Source: Streptacidiphilus jeojiense (lineage in GTDB: Bacteria > Actinomycetota > Actinomycetes > Streptomycetales > Streptomycetaceae). Taken from it: a stretch of 64,000 nucleotides of DNA. The notes under the pieces were generated by a model. The model saw nothing but the letters and a program-made list of their open reading frames with translations. It was not told where the DNA came from and did no database searches. Below, piece by piece: positions 1 to 7,976 of the stretch; positions within the stretch are counted from its first letter, which is position 1; each line of letters begins with the position of its first letter. The stretch covers positions 62,001 to 126,000 of the forward strand of contig NZ_JOEH01000009.1 of the NCBI RefSeq assembly GCF_000719095.1, in the 5' to 3' direction. A program made the position numbers and the translations under genes.

Positions 1-1
1 G

Positions 2-247
2 GAGCAGGGGCCAGCCCTAGGCCGCCCGCTGGTGGACGGTATTAAGGGTTCGGATCTTGCCAACTTGAAGGAGCTCAGGCCAGGCTCGACAGGTAGTAGT
101 GAGGTACGACTCCTGTTCATCTTCGACCCAAGCCGTCGGGCAGTTGTGCTTGTCGGTGGTGATAAGTCTGGCAACTGGACCGGCTGGTACGAAGACGCCA
201 TCCCTCTAGCGGAAAGGCGCTACCGGACCCACTTGTCGCCACAGTGA
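2..247 (+). CDS. HigB-like toxin (phage Gp49-like/DUF891), C-terminal part
   Basis: Only the last 81 codons are present; the frame is open to the left edge, so the true start lies outside. The visible protein follows the HigB/Gp49-like (RelE superfamily) consensus: 'GPALGRPLVDGIKGS', 'NLKELRPGS', 'SEVRLLFIFDP', 'LVGGDKSGNW' and the tail 'AIPLAERRY'. Members of this family are small toxins that usually cleave mRNA at the ribosome and are neutralised by an XRE-type antitoxin; such an antitoxin gene follows 46 bp downstream on the same strand. Catalytic activity is inferred from family membership. The internal GTG at 32 is not the real start because the conserved sequence continues upstream of it. 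Confidence 0.85.
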   Translation, partial: EQGPALGRPLVDGIKGSDLANLKELRPGSTGSSEVRLLFIFDPSRRAVVLVGGDKSGNWTGWYEDAIPLAERRYRTHLSPQ

Positions 248-293
248 GCCCGGACCGTGCACTGACGAAGACCAGAAGCTAGGGGAGTATGTG

Positions 294-605
294 ATGGGCA
301 CCAACTGGCGGGACCTGCGCGCTGAACTTGTCGAGCCTGACGACGAGGACACGATCGATACCCATCGTGGGCGCATGCTGGCTGAGGTGCGTGCTCACCG
401 ACTTGCGGAGGCGCGCAAGCGACGGGACTTGACTCAGCAGGCCATGGCCGAAGCCATGGGCATTACCCAGTCTCGCGTCAGCGCGATCGAGCGTGGCGGC
501 CTGAGTCGTACTGAACTCAGCACCTTGGAGTCATACGTAGCTGCTCTCGGCGGCAAGCTTGAGATCGTGGCTGACTTCGGTGATGAAAAGATCATTCTGG
601 GCTAG
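294..605 (+). CDS. XRE-family antitoxin (HigA-like)
   Basis: A 103-residue cytoplasmic DNA-binding protein. The helix-turn-helix sits at about residues 45-70 ('LTQQAMAEAMGITQSRVSAI'), followed by the short C-terminal stretch 'LESYVAALGGKLEIVADFG' typical of HigA-type antitoxins, which bind the toxin and repress their own operon. The start is taken as ATG 294 because AGGGGAG at 281-287 gives a normal spacing; GTG 291 immediately before it is an alternative. It is the last gene of the toxin-antitoxin unit; a perfect 20-bp-arm hairpin follows at 663-710. TA pairs of this kind are frequent on integrative elements, consistent with the integrase debris just downstream. Confidence 0.88.
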   Translation: MGTNWRDLRAELVEPDDEDTIDTHRGRMLAEVRAHRLAEARKRRDLTQQAMAEAMGITQSRVSAIERGGLSRTELSTLESYVAALGGKLEIVADFGDEKIILG

Positions 606-662
606 CCCACGTTCGCGTTAAGGGGACACGTCCGTTCAAGTGTGAAGAGTGCACGAAAGTGG

Positions 663-710
663 CAGGTCAGGCTGGTTGATGGGGTTCACTCCATCAACCA
701 GCCTGACCTG
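663..710. terminator. Perfect 20-bp-arm hairpin, likely bidirectional terminator
   Basis: The arm at 663-682 and the arm at 691-710 are exact reverse complements with an 8-nt loop (GGTTCACT). It lies between the end of the antitoxin gene and the 3' end of the integrase remnant on the opposite strand, the place expected for a shared terminator. There is no long T-run on either side. Confidence 0.65.
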
Positions 711-820
711 TTCTTGCCGCCCATCACATGTCAAGCTAGGCGGCCAGTGGGTGTGGACCAGACTCGGTTCCAGGGCCCTAGGCGGGCTCGTATCCCTCGA
801 TGGAGACCCCGCCCCTCGGC

Positions 821-1034
821 CTACTGCGTTGTGCTTCTGGAAGCACTCAGAGCCCGATCGATTTGCTCGTTGGCCTGATCGCGCTTGCCGTCCAGGATCT
901 TTGCGCAAAAGCGATACGACACAGCGACACTGTGCCCTGCCCTTCGTGCCACTTCGACTGGGTCCACGCCGGATGCGAGCCAAAGGGAGACCCCCGCGTG
1001 CCGCAGCGAGTATGGCACCTCTGCGAGCCGAGTC
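821..1034 (-). pseudogene. Tyrosine integrase remnant (C-terminal catalytic part)
   Basis: About 70 codons of a phage/ICE-type tyrosine recombinase. 'PYSLRHAGVSLWLASGVDP' contains the second catalytic Arg and the following His, and 'VARRAGHSVAV' contains the third-box His. The position where relatives carry the nucleophilic Tyr (family pattern ..YAK..) reads Cys: codon TGC at 907-905, reading 'YRFCAK'. The N-terminal three quarters are missing; the remnant is cut off at about 1034, exactly where the left inverted repeat of the neighbouring IS begins. It is therefore both truncated and apparently catalytically dead. It is the best candidate for the integrase of the element whose right end is the tRNA-Ser scar near 9.87 kb. 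Confidence 0.75.
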
Positions 1035-2276
1035 TGTGGGTGCCGATTATTCATCCGGGCTGGTCGGCGGCCTGATGGTGGTTGGAGCCTCTGCGCTGGG
1101 ATGGCAGTGTTCGGGCCTGTCGGATCCCCGGATTGGGTTGCCGGTGGGCGGGATGATGGTTCGGTGCTGCGACTGGCCTACCTTGCGATGGCGAACACCT
1201 TCGCCCTCATACGCCTGCTGCCGATGAGCGACCGGGACAAGGACGTCGAGATCGTTGCGCTGCAGCACCAACTGGCCGTTCTGCAACGCCAGGTCGGCAA
1301 GCCGGTGTTCACTCCGTGCGACCGCACGCTGCTGGCCGCGCTGCTGCACCACCTGCCGATGGCGAAGCTGCGTCAATACCAGCTGCTGGTGCGCCCGGAC
1401 ACGCTGCTGCGTTGGCACCGCGACCTGCTCAGCCGCCGGCATGCCGCGACGTGTGCGCCCAGGCGGCCCGGGCGGCCGCGCACCGTGCGCTCGATCCGGG
1501 CCCTGGTCCTGCGGCTGGCGCGGGAGAACAGCTCGTGGGGCTACCGCAGAATCCACGGCGAACTCGCCGCGCTGGGCATCAGGACCGCCGCATCCACGGT
1601 CTGGGAGATGCTGCACGAGCACGGTATCGACCCCGCGCCTTTGCGGGACGGCACCACCTGGGCGGCCTTCCTGCGCTCCCAGGCCGATGGCCTGCTGGCC
1701 TGCGACTTCCTGGAGACCCGCACACTGACCGGGGCCCGGTTGTACGTCTTCGCGGTGATCGAGCACGCCAGCCGGCGGATCCGGATCCTCGGTGTCACCA
1801 CCGCGCCCACGGCTGACTGGACCACCCAGCTCGCCCGCAATCTCGTCATGGACCTACAGGATGCCGGCAGCAGGGCGACGTTCATGATCCGCGACCGAGA
1901 CTCGAAGTTCACCGCCGCGTTCGATGCGGTCCTTGTCGATGCGGGGATCCGGATCGCCCTCAGCGGCATCCAGACGGATGAACGCGATCGCGGAACGATG
2001 CGTCGGAACCTGCAAGCGCGAGCTCCTGGACCGGACCCTGATCTGGAACCAGGCCCACCTCCTGCACGCACTCAGCGAGTTCGAGCATTTCTACAACTGC
2101 CACCGCCCCCACCGCACACTTCGCAGCGCCTCCCCACTGCGACCGCTGCCCGATCCAATCGTCGAACCCACCCGACTGGATCACCTGAGCATACGGCGGA
2201 AGGACCGGCTCGGGGGAGTGCTCCACGAGTACCAAAATGCTGCCTGACCAGGCCGGATGAGAAATCGTTACCCACA
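1035..2276 (+). mobile_element. Insertion sequence with 31-bp terminal inverted repeats
   Basis: Left end 1035-1065 and right end 2246-2276 are imperfect inverted repeats matching at 26 of 31 positions; both begin TGTGGGT and share CGATT and TCATCCGG..CTGGTC. They bracket one DDE transposase gene, giving an element of about 1.24 kb. No target-site duplication is obvious (left flank GAGTC, right flank CTGGC). The left end interrupts the integrase remnant, and the right end directly abuts an IS630-like fragment at 2277, so this is a nested insertion. By transposase sequence it belongs to the rve/DDE integrase-core elements related to IS3/IS481; I cannot assign the family exactly. Confidence 0.8.
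1164..2247 (+). pseudogene. DDE (rve integrase-core) transposase, frameshifted
   Basis: The first part reads from GTG 1164 (or ATG 1188) through 'DKDVEIVALQHQLAVLQRQ', an arginine-rich DNA-binding region, and the catalytic core with Asp1 in 'LLACDFLET' and Asp2 in 'MIRDRDSKF'. Near 1968-1976 the frame shifts by +1; the remainder, with the third acidic residue in 'RMNAIAERCVGTCKRE' and the conserved 'FYNCHRPHRTL' and 'LGGVLHEY' tail, continues in another frame to the TGA at 2245-2247. Intact relatives, as I recall them, carry two extra residues before RMN, which suggests a deletion of about 5 nt. Without programmed frameshifting, which is not expected at this position, the transposase is inactive. 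Confidence 0.8.
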
Positions 2277-2410
2277 CTGGCGAACCTCGCCGTCGCCAAC
2301 TTGGACCACCTGGTCCGGGTCATGAAGCGCAAGCTCAAGAAGATCCAATACCGCCCAACCTGATCGACGGCTGTTTCGCCGAGACCGGCCCGATCATCGA
2401 ACCCCGGTGA
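2277..2410 (+). pseudogene. IS630-like transposase C-terminal fragment
   Basis: Begins at the very base after the IS right end and reads 'LANLAVANLDHLVRVMKRKL' then 'KKIQYRP', the characteristic tail of actinobacterial IS630-type transposases. After the RP codons one base appears lost: 'NLIDGCFAETGPIIEP' continues in a different frame to a TGA at 2408-2410. It is a short decayed remnant with no start codon and no function. Confidence 0.6.
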
Positions 2411-2547
2411 TCAATGAGGACGCCATCACGCTTTCAAGCTCAGTGAGCGACCCTGCGAGAACCGCGAAAGTCGAGAGAGGAAGGGGTCGCGATTAATCTC
2501 CAGCTAAATGGGCATCTGTTCGAAACACGCGGGCAACCGAACCTGGC

Positions 2548-2576
2548 GACACACATGCCCGATGAACCACTAGAGT
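2548..2576 (+). promoter_or_regulatory. Predicted promoter of a leaderless radical SAM transcript
   Basis: A -10-like TAGAGT at 2571-2576 lies 6 nt before ATG 2583, and a GACACA at 2548-2553 stands at -35 distance (17-bp spacer). Transcription would begin at or within a base or two of the A of the ATG. No Shine-Dalgarno sequence is present in the 12 nt before the ATG. Leaderless mRNAs are common in Streptomyces. Confidence 0.45.
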
Positions 2577-2582
2577 CCGGCC

Positions 2583-3464
2583 ATGCAACTTCCAGCCTTC
2601 GTCGACCTGCGGCCGATCGGCAGGTGCAATTTGAGCTGCCCTTTCTGCTTCGGACCGCGCCACGAAGTGCCCAGCATGCCAAGAGAGGACGCGCTGCGGG
2701 TCGCGGCGTCCTTGCGCGAGGCAGGAGTCGAAGGTGTGGTGATCTCTGGAGGCGAGCCGACCTTACTCCCCTACCTGCCCGACCTGGCGGCTGAACTCCG
2801 CCGCGCGGGGCCGGGCAGGCCCGCGCCCCGGGTTGTGCTCAGCACGAACGGGCTGGCACCCGCACGAGTGCTGGAAAAGGTCCTGCCCCATCTGTCCTGG
2901 ATCGCACTGCCGATCGAGTCCTCCCTGGTATCGGAACACCGCGATCTGAGGACCGGAGTGCGCGGCCACCGCGACCGGGTGGTGACCCTGCTTCGGAACA
3001 TCCGCATCAACTTCCCACACGTTCAGGTGAAACTCGGCACGGTGATCACGAAGCTGAACGCCATCGGCGCGCCGGGAGTCCTCGATCTTCTCGACGATGA
3101 CCAACTGCCGGACGTCTGGAAGATCTATCAGATGTCACCCACGAACTACGGCGCCGACAATCAGGACTGGTTGTCATTGCCCGACCAGGAGTTCAAGGAG
3201 GTCGTGGCGAGATGCGAGCAGGCAGCCGACAGCCGCGGCGTCCCCTTGCGCGTCTACTGGAATTCCGCACGCGCCGGAAGCTATCTCTTCGTCGACCCGG
3301 ACTGTTCGACCGTGGTGATCGACGAGAGTGGGGAACGGCGCATCGGCAATTTCTTCGACCTCATCGAGCGCACCGGCCCCACCCCGGTTGCGTCGATCAT
3401 TCCCACCAGAAACGCTGAGAATTTCACCACGACGTACCCGTCTCGGAGGGACAGTGGAGACTGA
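2583..3464 (+). CDS. Viperin-like radical SAM enzyme
   Basis: A 293-residue cytoplasmic radical SAM protein. The Cys15-x3-Cys19-x2-Cys22 motif ('CNLSCPFCF') binds the 4Fe-4S cluster and 'SGGEP' at 55-59 binds SAM. Beyond these general motifs, several segments resemble viperins (ddhCTP synthases): C-x-F-C-F after the cluster, '[11 protein letters not shown]' around Lys150 (viperins: FKINSVI.RFN), 'WKIYQ' at 179-183 (viperins: WKVFQ), a following '[10 protein letters not shown]' helix, and '[20 protein letters not shown]' near the C-terminus (viperins: SYLILDEYMRFLN). The nucleotide-binding Asn after the Lys is Gly here, so CTP specificity is uncertain. The stop overlaps the start of a Nudix gene by 11 bp. 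A generic radical SAM role in modification of a small molecule or peptide remains possible. Confidence 0.82.
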   Translation: MQLPAFVDLRPIGRCNLSCPFCFGPRHEVPSMPREDALRVAASLREAGVEGVVISGGEPTLLPYLPDLAAELRRAGPGRPAPRVVLSTNGLAPARVLEKVLPHLSWIALPIESSLVSEHRDLRTGVRGHRDRVVTLLRNIRINFPHVQVKLGTVITKLNAIGAPGVLDLLDDDQLPDVWKIYQMSPTNYGADNQDWLSLPDQEFKEVVARCEQAADSRGVPLRVYWNSARAGSYLFVDPDCSTVVIDESGERRIGNFFDLIERTGPTPVASIIPTRNAENFTTTYPSRRDSGD

Positions 3465-3954
3465 GGCACCCCCCGCGGCCAGCGCTCTCCCAACCGCACC
3501 GGCTCACGTCCGAGTCGGCGTCCAGGCAGTCCTCCTCCGCGACGGTCAGGTCCTGCTCGGACTGCGGAGAAACACGTTCGGAGCAGGCTCCTGGGGCCTT
3601 CCTGGCGGCCATCTCGAGGCGGGCGAGACCCTCACCGAGGCTGCGCACCGGGAGTTGGCTGAGGAGGCAGGTCTGATCGCGCACGACTCGCGGGTCTGTT
3701 GCGTCACCGACCCGGACCCCGCCGCCAACCACCACATGCAGGTTGGCGTGAAGGTGCTCAGCTACTCCGGGTTTGTCAAGGTTCGCGAACCGGAGCGTTG
3801 CGCACAGTGGCGCTTCTGGCCATTGGATGGCCTGCCCGAGCCGTTGTTCGTCGGCTCCGTGGAGGTGCTCCGCAGCGTCATGGAAGAGACGTTTCATCGT
3901 CGGTCTGAGGGGACTCCTGCTTGCTCATCCGGTCGTCGGCCAGAGCGCGCATGA
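3454..3954 (+). CDS. Nudix hydrolase, NUDT15-like
   Basis: A 166-residue protein starting at GTG 3454 after GGAGGG (3445-3450) inside the 3' end of the radical SAM gene, so the two are translationally coupled. The Nudix box is perfect (G-x5-E-x7-REL-x-EE-x-GL, residues 52-74, '[18 protein letters not shown]'), with '[11 protein letters not shown]' before it and '[20 protein letters not shown]' after it as in NUDT15/MutT-type nucleotide diphosphatases. It should hydrolyse a nucleoside triphosphate or modified nucleotide to the monophosphate and pyrophosphate. Beside a viperin-like enzyme it could act on a modified nucleotide made by that enzyme or clean up its precursor pool; this is inference. 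Its last 77 bp overlap the 3' end of the convergent TPR gene. Confidence 0.85.
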   Translation: METEAPPAASALPTAPAHVRVGVQAVLLRDGQVLLGLRRNTFGAGSWGLPGGHLEAGETLTEAAHRELAEEAGLIAHDSRVCCVTDPDPAANHHMQVGVKVLSYSGFVKVREPERCAQWRFWPLDGLPEPLFVGSVEVLRSVMEETFHRRSEGTPACSSGRRPERA

Positions 3955-5620
3955 CCGTGCGGAGCGTCGCCTGGTGCCCGCCCTCGTTGGCACCGAACTG
4001 CTCCCAACTGCTGGCCAGCTCCCATTGGGTGTTGAATTCGGCGAGGCTGTCCGCGTAGTACCTGCTGTCGTTGCGGAACGTCACCTCGAAGACGTTCAAC
4101 GCACGCCGCGTACGCCGGTCCGGATTCGAGGTGATGTAGGGCTCGAAGAAGCCCATCGCCGATGTGAGCAGCGTGGAGCCGGAGATGTCCATCGGCGTCA
4201 GCCGGAGTTCGATCTGCCCAGGGAACCGCTCGCGCAGGTTCAGATAGGAGTCGGTGACCGGGCGGAAGGTCCTGGCGTAGTAGTCGCTGGCTTTGACGAT
4301 GTCCACGATGTTGTCCAGAGTGGGCCGCTCGGCCCGGGCATCGTGCTTGATGAAGACGGCGAGGCTGTTCCACGGACTGCTGATGATGACCTTGAAGACG
4401 GTTCCCGCCTCGAGAGCCCGAACGATCTCAGAGTAGAACATGTCCAGGTCGGGCAGCAGATAGGAGGCCCCGGCATGCGCGATCAGCCTGATGATATTCC
4501 GCTCCCGCGCCAGCGCCTCTGCTTTCGCCCGGTTGCGCAGGTCGTTCTCCTGGGGCGTATAGGTGCGCTCGATGAGGTAGGGAAGTTCCTCAGACATGCG
4601 CTCCCTGGCGCGCAGACTGGCCTGAGCCTCGCGCAGACTGATCGTTTGGGAATGGTCCCGCCCCAGGGCGTTCACCGCCTTCTGTACCGCTGAGTCGAGC
4701 AACTCCAGAGCCCGCTCGCGGCGAGCGGCATTCTTCTCCCCGTCTCCCGCGGCAACCTCGAACTCTGCGGTGGCGAGTGCCGCCTGTGTGATGATCGTCT
4801 GACGGTGGTCGGGTCCCAGCTGTGCCACCGCGTTGAGGTGCACCACCTCAAGTTCGTCCAGGCTGCTGTCGATTGACTGAGTCTTTCCTGCGGCGCGCGC
4901 CTGCTGGAAACGTCCGGCGGCAAGGGCAGACCACGCGCCGATCGACCTGGGATGGTCGGCTCCGTTGATGCGAACGAACTCGTCCACCCCCGTGGCGAAC
5001 TCGGCCAGGGACAACGAGACAGCGCGCTGGTCGTCTAGTGCCCGGGCGGCGGCCAGTCTCACCCACAGGGCCATGAGTTGCGGCCCGAGGTCGCGCTCGG
5101 CGCCACTGTGCTGCTCGCGCCGTGACTCTCTGACCGCCCGGTCCGCCCAGGCCCGTGCTCCGGCGGGATCGCCGACCTCCAACGCGACCGCGCCGAGGTT
5201 GGCTAAAATCCTGGACGGCCGCGGGGTAGGGGACCGCTGCTCTCTGCCGAGGCCTGTGGCCAGCACCATCGCGGCCCGGGCCGGCTCGCCATGCTCGGCA
5301 AGCAGCGAACCCAGTTCGTTCCAGAGCAGGGAGGGGTAGGACTCCTGCCCCGTTTCCGCCTCCGCCAGCCGAATGTGGCGCAGTGTCAGTTCCACGACCG
5401 AAAGCGACAGTTGCTTCCGCCCGATCACGAGAAGCAGTTTGGCGAGGCTGACCAGGCGCTGGACGAGCGACTCGTCTGGCTGCTCTCCTGGCCCGGGTTC
5501 GCCGAGTTCGTCGACCCGGCGGATCAGGCTGTCCGTCTCGCCCGTGACGACCCCCTCGGTGCCGTCGAGCACGACCTGTGCCACGGCCAATGCCTCGTCA
5601 AGGTTCTCTCTACTGATCAC
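3878..5620 (-). CDS. TPR protein with C-terminal PLD-like domain
   Basis: 580 residues starting at GTG 5620 after GGAGG with 5-nt spacing. Residues about 40-340 are alpha-helical repeats resembling TPRs ('[20 protein letters not shown]', '[20 protein letters not shown]'). Residues about 350-560 form a separate domain ('[16 protein letters not shown]', '[16 protein letters not shown]', '[14 protein letters not shown]', '[10 protein letters not shown]') whose layout resembles the degenerate phospholipase-D-like/DUF5919-type domains at the C-termini of actinobacterial signalling proteins; a canonical HKD motif is not obvious. No signal peptide or membrane segment. Third gene of a unit with a trypsin-like protease 45 bp upstream. 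Role unknown; a sensor/scaffold is plausible. Confidence 0.7.
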   Translation of the reverse strand: MISRENLDEALAVAQVVLDGTEGVVTGETDSLIRRVDELGEPGPGEQPDESLVQRLVSLAKLLLVIGRKQLSLSVVELTLRHIRLAEAETGQESYPSLLWNELGSLLAEHGEPARAAMVLATGLGREQRSPTPRPSRILANLGAVALEVGDPAGARAWADRAVRESRREQHSGAERDLGPQLMALWVRLAAARALDDQRAVSLSLAEFATGVDEFVRINGADHPRSIGAWSALAAGRFQQARAAGKTQSIDSSLDELEVVHLNAVAQLGPDHRQTIITQAALATAEFEVAAGDGEKNAARRERALELLDSAVQKAVNALGRDHSQTISLREAQASLRARERMSEELPYLIERTYTPQENDLRNRAKAEALARERNIIRLIAHAGASYLLPDLDMFYSEIVRALEAGTVFKVIISSPWNSLAVFIKHDARAERPTLDNIVDIVKASDYYARTFRPVTDSYLNLRERFPGQIELRLTPMDISGSTLLTSAMGFFEPYITSNPDRRTRRALNVFEVTFRNDSRYYADSLAEFNTQWELASSWEQFGANEGGHQATLRTVMRALADDRMSKQESPQTDDETSLP

Positions 5621-5665
5621 AGTGCCTCCGGTGGTCGGGTGCCCGGACCGGGCGCCCGACCCTTG

Positions 5666-6436
5666 TCAGCGGGTCCAGTTCACGCCCACCAAGCCGTTCA
5701 GGTTGTACCTCTCCATCATCTCCCGGACCACGATGTTGGATCGCGCCTCCGGATTGGGCTTTCCGCCACCCTCCTGGGTGACGGAGAAGAGTACGGGGCC
5801 CTGCTGAACCGTCCCGACCGCGTCTGCCCTTTTCTGAATGCCGAAGCGGAACCTGTCGAAGCGCCGGACGACCTCCCGGATGGTGCCGGCGAACATCGCC
5901 CCCACCGGCAGGTTGTGCGTCGACGGAACCTCGACGAGCACCCCGAGCACGGCGGTCGGCTCGCCGGGGGTACTCCGGTCGATCGGGCTGCCCGAGAATC
6001 TGCGCACGTTCGAAGGCAGGCTGTCACAAGCAAGACGAATGGCCGTGACCACCTGTCCTTCTCTGGTGCTGCGGTATTCCACCGCGGTCTCACTGACGAC
6101 GCCGGTGAGGGCCACGCGCCCTTGCGGCGGCCGGTGAGCAGCCGTCCAGAGCTCGTTCTTGCGCGCATCGACGAAACAGACGTCCGGCAGCGGATCCCGG
6201 TTGCGCGCTTCGCGTATCAGCTCGACCAGGGCCAGGTCGGAGAGCCGGTCGTATTCACGGACCATGCCCTGGACCTGCTTGCTGCCCGACATGTGCAGCC
6301 TGAGCGGCTCACTTCCCGAGAGCTCTGCCTCGGCCAGGCAGTGGACCGTGGTGACGATGTAGTCACGAGTGACGCGTACCCCGGAGCACAGACGGCGAGC
6401 CTGCCTGTACACCTGGACCAGATGTTCGTTCTGCAC
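5666..6436 (-). CDS. Trypsin-like serine protease
   Basis: 256 residues from GTG 6436. The catalytic triad is readable: His32 in 'VTTVHC', Asp67 in 'DRLSDLALVEL' and Ser148 in 'RRFSGSPID'. The usual G at the first position of GxSG is Phe, so the oxyanion region is atypical. No signal peptide is visible, so the enzyme is probably cytoplasmic, as for the many cytosolic trypsin-like modules in actinobacterial conflict and signalling operons. It lies between a small membrane protein gene and the TPR gene. It may be activated by, or cleave, the TPR partner; this is inference from gene order. Confidence 0.75.
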   Translation of the reverse strand: MQNEHLVQVYRQARRLCSGVRVTRDYIVTTVHCLAEAELSGSEPLRLHMSGSKQVQGMVREYDRLSDLALVELIREARNRDPLPDVCFVDARKNELWTAAHRPPQGRVALTGVVSETAVEYRSTREGQVVTAIRLACDSLPSNVRRFSGSPIDRSTPGEPTAVLGVLVEVPSTHNLPVGAMFAGTIREVVRRFDRFRFGIQKRADAVGTVQQGPVLFSVTQEGGGKPNPEARSNIVVREMMERYNLNGLVGVNWTR

Positions 6437-6539
6437 CCTGGATCAGCCCCCGTCTGACCCGTGAGCGGACCGCCCCGTCCCGCTCGGAATATTTCATAGT
6501 AGCCATGGCGAAGAGGGGACGGAGTCTCCTTTCCCGAAC

Positions 6540-7106
6540 TCAGGGGGGACCGCCCCGCGCACGGTCGCGTCGGCGCTTCGGCTCCACGCGCACCTGTGCC
6601 CAGCGCCCGGCGCCGACCGGGCCCTGCGCGTCGGCGCGAAGCAAGCGCATCAAGCGCTGATCGGCGTTTTCGGAACTCTCCACGTCGGCCACGAACGCGT
6701 TCCACAGCGGATCCACTCTAGTCATCCGTGCGTTCGTCTCCTGCTGCTCGTGCCACTCACCCCAGGCACACAACCACCGTTCCATCGCCTCCGTCGAGGT
6801 GCTGTAGGCGGAGACAAGGTGTTCGGGTGCATAGAGCCCCAGTCGGGCGGCGACCGCCAGGGTGTCTGCGACCAGCGCCTCCCCGTGCGTGGGGAATTCG
6901 CCGCTCGCGAGCACTGCGTCCCGAAGCCGCCCTACGCGGCGCACGATGACCACCAACTCGTCGTACACCGCCGCACGCCTGTCCCACACCCGGGCGACGC
7001 GCTCGCGCCGGCTGGCCGAAATATGGGTCACTGTGCTGGTGACGATGCTCGCGGCCGCTCCAATGGACGCACCGATCATTGCCGCTTCCGCGGCGTTGAT
7101 GGTCAC
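6540..7106 (-). CDS. Small single-pass membrane protein of unknown function
   Basis: 188 residues from GTG 7106, chosen because GGGGGG precedes it at the right distance; an in-frame ATG at 7145 lacks such a site. One hydrophobic segment near the N-terminus ('AAMIGASIGAAASIVTSTVT', residues about 7-27) is followed by a basic stretch and a long helical, charged cytoplasmic domain rich in Arg and Trp ('ERWLCAWGEWHEQQE'). I do not recognise the family. It heads the operon with the trypsin-like protease and TPR/PLD-like protein and could anchor them at the membrane. Confidence 0.6.
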   Translation of the reverse strand: MTINAAEAAMIGASIGAAASIVTSTVTHISASRRERVARVWDRRAAVYDELVVIVRRVGRLRDAVLASGEFPTHGEALVADTLAVAARLGLYAPEHLVSAYSTSTEAMERWLCAWGEWHEQQETNARMTRVDPLWNAFVADVESSENADQRLMRLLRADAQGPVGAGRWAQVRVEPKRRRDRARGGPP

Positions 7107-7469
7107 ATCGCCCCCCACCCCTGGACGAAGTCGCTGATGGAGCATCAGTGCTCGCCGCCAGCCAGACTATCCATCCGCGGCATCGCACTGGGCGAGAACC
7201 AGTCGCGCATTGTTGGCCGCGGAGGTCCGGTAGAACCCGTAGGGCCGTCCGATGGGTCGGCAGACCTGCTCGGATTGCCCTCCACCCGAGCGGTCTCGAC
7301 AGCGGGCGACCGCGGTGAGCAAGCAACAGCCAATCTCCGAGGCGGACGCATCTCCACCTGGACGGTGACGCTGCGCTTGCCGGAAACCTCGTCCGTGCAC
7401 CTCAAGCACGGTCGATCACTATTCCGTGTTGCTCGACCTGTGCGGATGAAGTTCTCGGCAGGGACCCGG
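7107..7469. other. Gene-poor stretch with a decayed reading-frame tail
   Basis: No open frame here has a convincing start, ribosome-binding site or family resemblance. On the minus strand, near 7437-7402, a short tail reading 'QVEQHGIVIDRA' before a stop resembles a tail 'VVEEHGMMIDCA' readable at about 16.37-16.34 kb; the underlying DNA matches at 27 of 33 positions (7405-7437 versus 16340-16372). This suggests a degraded gene end shared by two mobile-element borders. Confidence 0.4.
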
Positions 7470-7952
7470 TCACTCCTCCGAGAAGGTGTATGTCTCTCGC
7501 CGGTACGGCTGGGTCAACAAGGTCAAGCGTTGGGCAGGCCAAAGGTCGTCGTCTTCGTTCAGAGTCAGATCGTTCCCGCGTCGCAGAAGCCAGATCGTTT
7601 CGAAGAGGTATTGGAGTACGGCGTCGCCGGGGATCTTGGCCAGGAGCTGTGAGACCAGGCGGATGATCTCGTCCGCCTGCCCGCTGAGGTCTGTTGTCTT
7701 GTCGAGTCTGAATGCCACTCGGACCGTCGGCCTGATCCCAAGGTCGGTGATCAGCGGATCCCATGGCTGCACTGTGGGTTCCAGTACTCGGATCCATGTT
7801 CCGGAATTTGTCGACACGCCGTCATCGAGAAACTCCCCAGGTTCCACCGGTACCTGGAGCAGGCCGGTACTCACAGCGATGTCGCGAACTGCGAGGGCGA
7901 CTTGATCCGTGGGCAGGGGGGTCGCCAGGCTGAGGCTATGGGAGATGGCCAT
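7470..7952 (-). CDS. SitI3-like immunity protein
   Basis: 160 residues, start ATG 7952, 24 bp after the toxin stop. The sequence 'MAISHSLSLATPLPTDQVAL', 'GTWIRVLEP', 'IRPTVRVAFRLDK', 'IIRLVSQLLAKIPGDAVLQY' and 'IWLLRRGNDLTLNEDDDLWP' agrees with my recollection of the SitI3 family, named for an immunity protein of Myxococcus polymorphic toxins. Position directly after a secreted-type toxin gene supports an immunity role: it would bind and neutralise the toxin domain in the cytoplasm. No strong Shine-Dalgarno precedes the start, so expression may depend on coupling to the toxin gene. Specificity for the CdiA-type tRNase upstream is inferred from gene order only. Confidence 0.75.
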   Translation of the reverse strand: MAISHSLSLATPLPTDQVALAVRDIAVSTGLLQVPVEPGEFLDDGVSTNSGTWIRVLEPTVQPWDPLITDLGIRPTVRVAFRLDKTTDLSGQADEIIRLVSQLLAKIPGDAVLQYLFETIWLLRRGNDLTLNEDDDLWPAQRLTLLTQPYRRETYTFSEE

Positions 7953-7976
7953 GGGGGGCTGTCCGTTTCGAAGACT

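Noticed and set aside
885..1160. N-terminal extension of the IS transposase frame from 885
   Set aside because: It runs through the integrase remnant and the left inverted repeat; the conserved protein starts near 1164-1188.
7145..7405. 86-codon minus-strand frame upstream of the small membrane protein
   Set aside because: No ribosome-binding site, no domain, and composition unlike a folded protein; treated as noncoding.
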